A stretch of 64,000 bases of DNA from Meconema thalassinum (lineage: Eukaryota > Arthropoda > Insecta > Orthoptera > Tettigoniidae): NCBI GenBank assembly GCA_946902985.2, contig OX336392.1:22829482-22893481 (forward strand), given 5' to 3'. How positions within the stretch are numbered: the stretch's first letter is position 1; every line of letters begins with the position of its first letter. This document shows positions 33,840-43,478 of this stretch, in pieces. Both the position numbers and the translations under genes were made by a program. The notes under the pieces were generated by a model, which was not told the DNA's origin, searched no databases, and was given only the letters and a program-made list of their open reading frames with translations.

Positions 33840-34427
33840 TTTCTTGTGGACACGATAACTGCCGTAATTTTGCACCAATTACTTTGAATTTTTTACCGAA
33901 TATGTATACCCATAAAATCTCGGTCGAGTTCGTTACTGGGCTAAATCGGTTGAAGGGGATGAAAATGGGGGACTTTAAAAAAAAATGAAATATTGCTTTA
34001 ACTCTCTTAATATGTGAAATATCGAATCCGTTCAAAGTTCATACTATGTGCTAGATAAAGCTCAAAAATTTATGTTTGAAGAGTTTTTTTATAGCACCAA
34101 CCATTGACCAAAGGGGTGGAAAAAGTGGGTTTTTCGGGAAACATTAATCATATCTCTCTTAATAGGCACAATATCAAAACCGTACAAAATGGACAATATT
34201 CCCCTAATAATTACCTAAAACTTTTATCTGAAAGAATTTTTGATATGACCCACCATTACGCCAAGGGATGAGAAAAATGATTTCGGAATTATAAGAAAAT
34301 GCCAAGAGCTATTAGTGGTTGCCATGGCAACACTACTAAATTGACGAGGGATGAGCCATCAGACGTTGCCATGACAACGCACTTGCACGAGATCAGATTC
34401 AGATTTCCATCTGACTAAGTGTGAAGC

Positions 34428-34803
34428 GGCTTCGGTGACGTAACTGGTAGCATGCCCAAGGTCGCGGGTTCAAAGCCGGCCAAAGTTGTCGGATTTTCTA
34501 AGAGCGCTAAAAATCCCTCAGTATGCTTTCCTTTGGAGGGGAGGTTCCAACGTTCGTTGTGAGTTGCTGATTGTGGTGGCATCTAGTAGCCAAGTTCACA
34601 GCTAGGTGTCGTTGACGGTAGTATCTGGTAGCAACATTAGGAACTACTGCTTGAAATTGAGCGTCTGCATTCCTTACCTGAATTACAGACTAATACAGCC
34701 ATCACAATTCACACCGTTTATCAGACAGATTCTACACTCACCCAAAGTACACGGGGTTACATGACCGCGTTCTCGCAGCCCCTAAACTGAGGAACCAACC
34801 AAC
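34428..34803 (+). mobile_element. SINE family A
   Basis: Head GCGGCTTCGGTGACGTAACT; the tail ends CTAAACTGAGGAACCAACC. It is partly deleted relative to the 37678 copy. Confidence 0.8.
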
Positions 34804-34905
34804 ATCTCTGCGGGAGATATAATTTTGCGTGAAGAAGTAACAGACCGTTACATAGTTACACATCAGTGTCGAAACCTTGCATAAGGACAGTGTGACCACA
34901 AGTAT

Positions 34906-36318
34906 AACAAGTTGTTCCGTGAAGAACTATACAGCCTATTTTCATATATCCAGCTCATGTTAATTGCCTCTATCAACATACACAATTTCAGTTTAATTGC
35001 TGTAACAGATTCGTAGATATTGAGAACCGTCTAAATATTTCAGATGGTCGCCAGGTTGGATTTTTATTTTTGTACTATTACATTAAGATTATTGTGTACG
35101 TGTGGTATTCAAACTGCAATCGCATGATTAGAACACAAGAAGTAAAAACGAGATTCTAAAATTACGCACAGCAGCCATCTTGTGATTATTCAAAAAATTG
35201 AAATAAATTAGATGCCAGTGGATCAACATTTGTATAAGCATTTAACGTGCAACGTTTCATGGCACTCGGATAGTTAATTCGCGAGAAACGTCCATTTAAA
35301 TATTTATACTTCGCGTCGCCGCCATGTTGGATTTGTGCTCACCAGGTTACTGAAAGTCCTATAGGTGAACATATGTTCATAGTCTCTATGAATATAAAAA
35401 AATCAGTTTGGTTGCTGTTAAAGATTCATAGATATTGAGAACCGTCTAAATATTTTGGAAGCTCGCCATTTAGGATTGTTATATGTATAGGCCATAGAAT
35501 TATGTACCATTCAAGGACAATTATTGCCTAGGTTCATTATTCAAACATTCACTTCGATCGCATGATTACGACACAAGAAATAAAAACTTAATTTTATAAT
35601 TTTGCACAGCCGCCATCTTGAGGTTATGTAAACAATTGAATTAAATTAGATGGCAGTGCATTACAATCTGCAAAATCATTTACTGTACCACATTTCACAG
35701 CGCTCAGAGAGTTATATCACGAGAAAAGTCTATTAAAATATTTCAAATTCGCTTGGTCGCCATGTTCGTTTTGTATTTGACAGGTTTATGAAATATACAT
35801 AGGTAAACTTGTATCAGTACCCTTTATCACCGTTCAAAATTGCAGGGTGATATCTGTAATAGTTTCGGAGATATAGAATGTCAGTGAAATATTTCGCACA
35901 GCCGCCATTTTGAGGTTATGTAAACAATTGAACTAAATTAGACTTCAGTGCATTACAATGTGTATAAACATTTGCTGTACCAAGTTTCATTACGTTTGGA
36001 TGGTTAAATCGCGAGAAAAGTCTATTGAAAAGTCTCAAATTCGCTTGGCCGCCATGTTGGTTTTGTAGTCACCAGGTTTTTGAAAGTCTCATAGGTGAAC
36101 TTCCAGTAGTGCCCTTTATCACCGTACACAATTTCAGGGCGATATCGGTAATGGTTTCGGAGATATTGAATGCTAGTGAAATATTTCGTACAGCCGCCAT
36201 GTTGGATTGGTGAGAAGTAACAAAATTTGAAGGGCACGGTCGAGGTCGCCGGGAATAGTGCTATGAACTTACCGAGTTTCATTGAAATCGCTCCAGCCGT
36301 TTTGATTTTATTAGGGGG

Positions 36319-36351
<33 letters not shown>

Positions 36352-36415
36352 CACACACACGGACAAAAGGTGATCTCATAAGCCTATTTTTTCAAAATTG
36401 AAAATAGGCTAAAAA
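34906..36415 (+). mobile_element. 146-bp-period element, complete, interior type 3
   Basis: It starts AACAAGTTGTTCCGTGAAGA with AGCCTATTTTC, and ends with the hairpin AGCCTATTTTTTC..GAAAATAGGCT then AAAAATG. GCCAT landmarks (mostly GCCGCCATNTTG) are at 35174, 35331, 35465, 35612, 35759, 35904, 36051 and 36196. A CA microsatellite lies at 36320-36360. Non-coding. Confidence 0.78.
36320..36362. repeat. (CA)n microsatellite
   Basis: CA run interrupted by one G. Confidence 0.95.
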
Positions 36416-36631
36416 TGGACTCCAAATGACAAGAAGGTTACCGTCATCATAAGACAATAAAATGATTAAAAACAAAGTAAATTAAGCTTCAATTATAAAA
36501 TACTTTCACGCAATAAATGAGCTCTGATCCTTCTACGAAAACCTGCTTATTCTGCCTATTTTCGCCTATCCCCAAGTTTGTCCGGTGAAATCTACCTCCG
36601 CCTTCCGGCGTGCCGAGAGGACATTTTAATT

Positions 36632-36757
36632 TATAAAAGGGGTCTTCCTGTAGTTGGGCACTTGACACAACTATTAGGGTCAGTTCGTATGTGACGTGTA
36701 TTGCGATTCGTCTACGAGGTTTTCAATTTTATTTTCACGCCAGGAAGAACACGTTAG
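36632..36757 (+). promoter_or_regulatory. Candidate TATA promoter and non-coding first exon
   Basis: TATAAAAG at 36632-36639 stands in sequence not shared with any repeat in the window. A start about 30 bp downstream (near 36663), or at TCAGT at 36680, would give an exon ending at the donor TTAG|GTAAAT (36757/36758). No long open frame is inside. It would be the first exon of a host gene or long non-coding RNA. The evidence is motif and composition only. Confidence 0.35.
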
Positions 36758-37677
36758 GTAAATATAGTTTGAGAACACATTTTAGCTAATCATTTTCTTC
36801 GCCAACAAACAGGTTCCAAGCCCCTAAACATTGCAACAGTAGATCAATTGATAACATCTGGTTATTAATACCGAAGACCGCTACCCTTCGGGTGTGCTAA
36901 CCAATATTTTTGAAACTCTATGAGTTATGCCTCTCTATTTGGCCGAGTAAAAGAGTAAAAACTACAACTTAACATATTAATTTTCATATTTGCTATTAAA
37001 GTGTCTGTAAGTAATTGTTTACACCAATTATCTAACAACTCCGTACAAATGTTCCACAGGTGAATATAGATTGGGAAATGCCGCAACTATACATATCAAT
37101 GATATCACTTCTTGAAGCATATAGAGTTAATATAACTTAAAATTAAGGGATTTCATACACTAGTCAGCACAGTTCCACAAAATATTCAATATCTCAGCAA
37201 CTAATTAAGAGATAGGCTATTCTTGAATGTTGTCCCGTTTGTACATATTTCTTGTCCGTTTTTATAGAAAGGAAAAAGCGTTTGTGTGATATCAATGGAT
37301 TTGGCTTTTCAAAATTTCATTGCCTTACTTTTCAAAAAAGCTCATTATCCACAACAGCATGCCGGGAAAATGTTTCCACACCTCGAGAAATATGAGGACA
37401 ATTTTAGTGGATGTTCTACTATAAAACTCGTATGGACATATTAACTTTTTGAAATGATCTTTTGGTAATTATACTGGTGTAACCCCTTCGTTTTGAATTA
37501 AATTTGACCATTATTTATTTTCGTCTTTTAAAATAAAAATAAAAAAAGCAGTCAACTATGTTCAGGCTATGACGACCCTTGGAGGCTTCCACCCTTGGTG
37601 ACATCGGAACTTCATGGGATGGAGCTATCAGTTCCACGCCTCAAGGAATAACCTGGTACAGTACTCATTTATGTTAT
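36758..37677. other. Unassigned, apparently single-copy sequence (candidate intron)
   Basis: No repeat or coding frame recognised. Confidence 0.4.
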
Positions 37678-38172
37678 AGCGGCTCCAGTGGCGTAGTGGG
37701 TAGCATGCTGAGCATCTATGCCCAAGATCGCGGGTTCAAACCCGCCTGAAGCCATTGGATTTATTAAGAGCGTTACGATCCCTCAGTATGCCTTCCTTCA
37801 GAGAGAAAGTAAAGTCGGTGGGTCCATGCCATAGATTTATGGCTTATAAAAGAACCTTCCACTAACTACACTTGTGTGAAGCTAATTTTGTAGGTTAGAT
37901 TTGATTAACGCTCTATTAGTTGCAATGTTCGCCGCCAGGTACAAGTTGTGGTGAAATCTAGTAGCCAAGTTCAGAGCTAGGAGTCGTTGACGGTAGCATT
38001 TGGTAGCAAAAGTAGGAACTACTTGAAATTGATCGTCTGAAGTCCTTAACTGAATTACAGATAACACACACTAATACAGCCATCACAATTAACGCTGGTT
38101 ATCAGACAGATTCTACACACACCCAATGTATACCGCGTTATCGCAGCCCCTAAACTGAGCAACCAACCAGCC
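37678..38172 (+). mobile_element. SINE family A, best full-length copy
   Basis: A box TGGCGTAGTGGG near 37689, B box GGTTCAAACCC at 37732, body and tail complete to CTAAACTGAGCAACCAACC. About 495 bp. It defines the family length. Confidence 0.88.
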
Positions 38173-38405
38173 TTTGGTCTTATGAGAGCTTCACTTCCTA
38201 GTGTTGTTGATCCATGTCACTGGCCTTTTCTTGGCAGAAAAATTCTTTTGTTGGATATACTGTAGTCTTGATCATTTCTTTCATTTATTGTGGTTTCATT
38301 ACAGTCCTAAATGATGAGTTAAAATGATTTCATTGATAGTGTCTTCCATTTCACAGTCCATACAAAAGTATTCTCAAACTAAACGTGATGTTCTCGTCTT
38401 TGCAG

Positions 38406-38455
38406 GTGCGGACATCTCGCGGAATTGAGGTCTGGATTTAGGAGACTTATTAAAG
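38406..38455 (+). other. Candidate 50-nt internal exon
   Basis: It is preceded by a pyrimidine-rich acceptor TTCTCGTCTTTGCAG (38391-38405) and followed by the donor AAAG|GTAAGG. GC is higher than in the flanks. In-frame stops (TGA, TAG) make a 5' UTR or non-coding exon likelier than coding. It could be joined to the exon ending at 36757. Confidence 0.35.
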
Positions 38456-38639
38456 GTAAGGTTTTCTGATAGACTTGGATTTACGGGTATTTACTATACA
38501 TTTTAACACATTTTTAAACATTTTAAGGAAATTATTGTTAATTATTATTGAAACTGATCTGATTTTTTAACATTTCTACATTTTAAGAATATTGCAAAAT
38601 ATAATCTATAATGTGACATGACATGGCCCTGTTCCTTAC

Positions 38640-39440
38640 TGACCAAGTTCTGAACATTATTAATATTAAGTCAATATTAATGTGTACTTTTTATTGTACC
38701 GGTTTCCACAGCGCAAATAATAATATGAATAGAAAATCAAGACCTACAGTACGGTACATGAAAAATTTTACCAAAAGGAAGGTTGTACTCAAAACTATTT
38801 CTAAATAATTAATCGTCTATAAGCTAAAAAAACACTTGCACAAAATTTAAAAAGAAACTGAGCTGTTACAAAAATATGTTAAATGAGAAAGAAATATATC
38901 TTGATATAAAACCAGCTTGAAGAATGGATGTGGATGTTATGTGGACAAAACTTTTTAGGTTAAGATTGAAGTGTCAGAATAATTTCCTTGTATCTTGGTT
39001 ACCCCAAACACTCTATATTGCCCTATCTGCAGCTTGGTATGTTTATCTCAACGATAGACTTTCATTCCACAGTTTCTTCACATTTGTACATGATTATACC
39101 CATTCTGACAAATTCATTCTTAACCTAAAAATGTATGTCTACATAACATTGTTCCTCCTTCAAGCTGGTTTTATATCAAGATTTATTTCTTTCGCATTTA
39201 ACATATTTTTGTAACAGATCTGTTTTATTTAAATTTAATGTATGTGGTTTTTCTTTAGTTTTTAGACGATAAATCTTTTAGAAATAGTTTTGAGAACAAC
39301 CTTCTTTTATGGTAAAATATTTCATGTTGGGGTGTTGTCAGTATTGCTTTTCTGTTCATATTATTATTTGCGCTGAGGAAGGCCGTAATGTGGCCGAAAC
39401 CTGTACAATAAAAAGTACTAATTAATATTGAATTAAGGTT
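38640..39440. mobile_element. Penelope-like ends in a long inverted repeat (arms ~340 bp)
   Basis: The left arm (about 38640-38984, minus sense) and right arm (39101-39440) match over GGTTTTATATCAAGAT, CATTTAACATATTTTTGTAAC and CAATAAAAAGTAC. The loop is about 115 bp. The right arm ends with a hammerhead-like core at 39371-39400. Inverted, partial terminal copies of this sort are usual for Penelope-like retroelements. The 96-aa frame in the right arm is not recognised. Confidence 0.55.
39371..39418 (+). ncRNA. Hammerhead-ribozyme-like core
   Basis: CTGAGGA, stem GGCC..GGCC, then GAAAC and a GTAC..GTAC hairpin follow the order of a minimal hammerhead (CUGANGA, stem II, GAAA, stem III). Helix I and the cleavage-site nucleotide are not convincing by eye. 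Related cores are at 46880-46904 (minus), 49163-49193 and 61777-61806. Confidence 0.35.
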
Positions 39441-39642
39441 TGACTTAATATAATCTATAGTAAATACTGGTAAGTGTTATATATAAGTTTATATTAATAC
39501 CGTACTCGCAATTAAAAACCACTCGTATCACTTGTAAAATAATACGTATGCTGGAGAAAATCACAATGTGGTTGTAACTAGTACATGATTAAATGACTTC
39601 TACTCTGAATTTATTGACGTTTGGTGGGTAGCAACTAATACT

Positions 39643-39672
39643 ATTTCTTCTTCTTCTTCTTCTTCTTCTTTC
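39643..39672. repeat. (TTC)n microsatellite
   Basis: Ten TTC units just downstream of the minus-strand LINE tail. Confidence 0.9.
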
Positions 39673-39680
39673 GGACGGGC

Positions 39681-40004
39681 CTACTGGAGACCAAGTTTGT
39701 TCAACTGCTGGGTTCTGATTTTTGCCCAGAACTGACGCATCTTTTCCCGGTGCATTTCCTTCCTTTCCTCCGACCAGGGGGTGCCTTTCCCTAGAGGTTT
39801 ATCCTGAAAACCACGGACTTCCTTGAGAATATGTCTCACAGTTTGTCTGTCTTGTAGGTCTGTTATGTCCAGTTCTTTGATATCCTTCTCAACTTCAGTC
39901 AGCCAAGTGCTACGGACCTTCTTGTTCGCCAGATGACCATACAAGGCTTCCCTTCTTTTCCTGGCACAGTCACAAAGCCTCTCTATTTTTACGTAGAGCA
40001 TCAA
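39681..40004 (-). pseudogene. LINE ORF2 C-terminal tail, same group as the element at 1-2955
   Basis: Minus-strand ARKRREALYGHLANKK, STWLTEVEKDIKELDI and GTPWSEERKEMHREKMRQFW parallel the RKRRAKFY..EWLKEVQRDL..TWTDERK..KRFW tail of the first LINE. The copy is truncated at its 5' side at 40004, where a plus-strand LINE fragment begins at once. It ends near a GAA microsatellite tail. Confidence 0.8.
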
Positions 40005-40005
40005 A

Positions 40006-40370
40006 TTGGCAGGTGAAAAACTGAAGGAAGTAGGAGACTTCTGTTACTTAGGAAGCAAAATAACCAGTGACGGACGAAGCAAAGAGGATATGAAAAGTAG
40101 GTTGGCTCAGGCGAGGAACGCATTTCTACAAAAAGGGAATCTGTTGACATCGAATATAGATTTAGGTATTAGGAAGTCATTTTTGAAAACCTCTGCCTGG
40201 AGCGTGGCGCTCTATGGAAGTGAAACTTTGAGTATTGGTGCACAGAAAAGAAGAGAATTGAAGCGCTTGAAATTTGGTCTTACAGGAGAATGATGAAGAT
40301 CAGAACGGTAGATAGGTAACAATGAAGAGGTATTAAGACGAGTGGGAGAGGAGAGATGTTTCTGGTGACT
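40006..40370 (+). pseudogene. LINE ORF2 post-RT fragment
   Basis: VGDFCYLGSKITSDGRSKED, RLAQARNAFLQKGNLL and WSVALYGSETLSIG are the thumb-region blocks found after FADD in RTE/CR1-like LINEs. It continues in shifted frame to EEVLRRVGEERCFW by 40370. It begins exactly where the minus-strand tail ends. Confidence 0.75.
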
Positions 40371-40415
40371 GAGATGATAGATAATAATATTGTTCTGTTG
40401 TTGTTGTTTGAGTCT

Positions 40416-40692
40416 TCAGTCGTTCGACTGGTTTGAAGCAGCGCTCCATGCCTTCATGTCCTGAGCTAATCGTTTCATCTCTACATAGCTACCACACCCT
40501 ATATCCGAGGCAATCTGTTTACCATATTCTAACCTTGGTCTACCTCTACAGTTCTCGTCCTCGACCCTTCCTTCCATAACTAAGCTTGCTATTCCTGGGT
40601 GTCTTAGTATGTGTCCTAACAACCTACCTCTTCTCTTCATCTGCAGTCACCAGAAACATCTCTCCTCTCCCACTCGTCTTAATACCTCTTCA
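40416..40692 (-). pseudogene. LINE ORF2 C-tail, inverted relative to its neighbour
   Basis: Minus-strand LRRVGEERCFW, MKRRGRLLGHILRH, EDENCRGRPRLEYGKQI and EMKRLAQDMKAW, stopping near 40416. It overlaps in content with the end of the plus-strand fragment (about 45 bp, 40325-40371 versus 40646-40692). It is the expected continuation of that fragment but in the opposite orientation. Confidence 0.75.
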
Positions 40693-40955
40693 TCGAGGAG
40701 GCCATGGTCAAATACAAGGCATTCTCTGCATCTCATGCGCTCTGTTCAGTACATAAAACTGGCGAAATATCGTCAGTTATTTATGAATATTTATGTTCGA
40801 ACATAAAATAGTTATAATAATTATCGTCGAACATAAACAGTCGTATGCGACTCGCCTATAATGGTAATTAAGACACTCGCATACGCTCGTTTTATAAACA
40901 TACTCGTGTCCTAATTATTACCGTTATAGGCTCGTTGCATAATGTACTATAATAC
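40693..40955 (-). mobile_element. Hairpin-bearing non-autonomous element, copy 4
   Basis: Hairpin at 40826-40953, preceded by inverted TTCGAACATAAA and GTACATAAAACTGGCG blocks seen at 16600-16680 and 49615-49680. Confidence 0.65.
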
Positions 40956-41055
40956 ATTATTATTATCCATCATCTCAGTTGAGTGTTGTGTTCATCAGAT
41001 GATTATCGTGCTGTTGAATACAGATGCTAGTTGTCAATCACATTTTTATTTTATG

Positions 41056-41178
41056 TTTGTAGTTGAACGTGTCATATTTTAATATTATTTAACACGAATC
41101 AATGCATGTTGGATTCACACGGAGATTACTGTAATTGGATAACATCTTTCTCCAATAATATAAAAGCTCATTATTTAA
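41056..41178 (+). repeat. Dispersed repeat, partner of 4484-4605
   Basis: Shares GAACGTGTCATATTT, GATTCACACGGA and ATAACATCTTTCTC in order. Confidence 0.65.
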
Positions 41179-41179
41179 C

Positions 41180-41545
41180 AAAGTGGCGTGCAGCCTGGTT
41201 GTGTGGTAATCACCCCGACAAGTGCCAGGTCACGCAGACAAGCGTGCGTGTCCAAACAAGGGGTATCGGGGATCTGTCGCCGAGCGGGATTCGCAGTCCA
41301 GACCACCGGCCGGTCCAGCCGAGTCGGCGCGAATTAACTGCTCCCTCAGAGAGGGGGTGACAGTGTTTTTCAATAAATCCTGCAGCCGGTACAATCGACA
41401 CGGCGCATTTGACGGCAAACACGGGGATCAGTTCTGTTCGCTATGCTCGATGAAACCATTCACGAAATATCCAATTAAATTCGCGAGCTCAGTCTCCATA
41501 GGTAGGTTATTCAATTCTCACCTTGTAAGTGTCATCTCCGTTGAC
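41180..41545. other. GC-rich unassigned block
   Basis: Markedly richer in G+C than its AT-rich surroundings, especially 41200-41470. Open frames of 70-119 aa occur on both strands, none recognisable. It could be an unrecognised exon, an element fragment or foreign DNA. Confidence 0.35.
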
Positions 41546-42113
41546 TCCGGTTGGTTGGTTCCTCACTTTAGGGTCACGTAGCCCCGTGTACTTTGGGTGT
41601 GTGTAGAATCTGTCTGATAACCGGTGTTAATTTTTATAGTCGTATTAGTGTGTGTTATCTGTAATTCAGGTAAGGACTGCAGACGATCAATTTCAGTAGT
41701 TCCTACTTTTGCTACCAAATTCTACCGTCAACGACACCTAGCCTCGAATGTGGCTACTAGATGCCACCACGACCTACACCTGGTAGTGAACATTGGAACT
41801 TTAACCCTTTATGGGATAGTCAATATTAACCCCCTGTCATAAGGACTGTTTATGCTTTCAAAAATGCTGATAGTTGATTCTTTAAGTCAAATTTCGGAGA
41901 ATTTTTCACACGGAAGTGCTAGTATTTCTATTAATCAAATATACTACGCATCTACTGGACGTAATGTGTTGGATAAAATTTAAAAGAAATTAAAACTAAA
42001 ATCATTAACAATTAAAGTGTAAACATAAATATAAATACAGAAATAAAAAATCATAACAATAAGATCAAAATAATAAAAGAAATATAAAAATAAAATAATA
42101 AACATAACTATAA

Positions 42114-43478
42114 ACAAGAAGTTCCGTGAAGAACTATACAGCCTACTTTCCATGCCAATTATTATTATTCTACAGTATATGAACCTATCTAGAATAATGA
42201 CAAAATTAAGTTGGTAATATCGAAATATCAAATTAGTTCAAAATATACCTGGTATAATTTAGCCTAATAGAGCACTAGAGTTGGCAGCCCTGGTGACTGA
42301 ATATATTCCTAGTTCCATCTCTTAAGGTACAGAATACAAAATTTGGTTGAAGTCCAATGGACGTTACATGCAGTTAGACACTGGATCTATCAGCACGCGT
42401 AAAAGCATGTTGCCAACAATACCATGCGTGTGCTGGTCAGAAATAATCTGAAATATTATGATATCTTGTTGTGCCAATTTTGGATGAAATCCATTTGTTA
42501 GTATAGAAGTTACATGCATTTTAAAATTGGACATATCAGCAGGCATAGAATCGTGTTGGCAGCACTGCCTTGTATTAATTACTCCAAATTAATCTATAAT
42601 GTCAGGTGCTATACGTGTGCAAAGTATAGAGCTGTTGGCTTGCATACTTTCTGGTAAGTTATATTGATATTAGGGTAAAATAAAATATAGACAGCATTTA
42701 TTAAAAGTTGGCAGCCCTGATTGCTCTTAACAATACTTACAGATATTCTGTTATGGTACACATAGCACATACGAATTTTGGTTGTAATCCAACTGATAGT
42801 ATAGAAGTTACATGTATTTAAAAATTGGTACTATCAGCAGGCTTATAATCATGTTGGTAGAACTGACGTATATAAGTTACTCAAAATTAATCTAAAATGT
42901 CAGAATATACGTGTGCATAGTTTAAAGCTGTTGGCTTGCATACTTTCTGATGTATTGGTATTTGGATAAAAAAATAGAGAGAGCAATTATTAACAGTTGG
43001 CAGCCCTGGTGGCTCTTAAGAATACGCTCAGTCATATCTGTTTATGTCTAGATATTACATACAAAATTTGGTTGAAATACAATTGATAGTGTAGAAGTTA
43101 TATGCATTTAAACATTGGACCTATCAGAAGGCTTAAAATTATTTTGGCAACACTGTCATTGTTGGCCTCCTGAAAATTACACTGAAATAGTATTATCTGC
43201 ATGTGTACCAATTTTGGAATAGCTCCCATGCATACCTTGCGAGATATCCAACATGGAGCTCAAATTTCTAGTGCGTTTTTTCATCAGTTGGTAGCACTGA
43301 CATCATTTTCAAATATGGACGTGAGATATTCCGGTGCACATCTCTACTCATACTAAATTTGGTTTTGATTGCTGCAGCCGTTTAGGAGTTGATAGGGGGG
43401 GACACACACACAGCCAGACAGACACACATTTTCCCGGATCAATCTCATAAGTCTACTTTTTCCTCATTTTTAGCCTAC
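42114..43478 (+). mobile_element. 146-bp-period element (type 1), left arm of the palindrome
   Basis: Begins ACAAGAAGTTCCGTGAAGAA and follows the 5555-7007 copy to TTTTTCCTCATTTTT at about 43478. Its last 3' stretch (GCAAAATGTGAAAAGTAGG) is displaced to 44858-44880 by the copy inserted within its 3' hairpin. Confidence 0.85.

Larger units (their letters stand above)
32692..34640 (+). repeat. 955-bp tandem duplication of [repeat module + SINE A]
   Basis: TTTTAGGTAGATTTC starts at 32692 and 33647. Each unit proceeds through ACTATTGCAATGGGT, CTTCGCGTTTCACATC, CTCGGTCGAGTTCGTTA and a GATGAGCCATCAG block, and then a family A SINE in the same position. The duplication junction falls inside the first SINE. 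An (AT)n of about 56 bp (33781-33836) has expanded only in the second unit. Confidence 0.88.

Noticed and set aside
40006..40692. Standard twin-priming 5' inversion
   Set aside because: The inverted part is the 3' tail, not the 5' segment, so the usual model does not fit.
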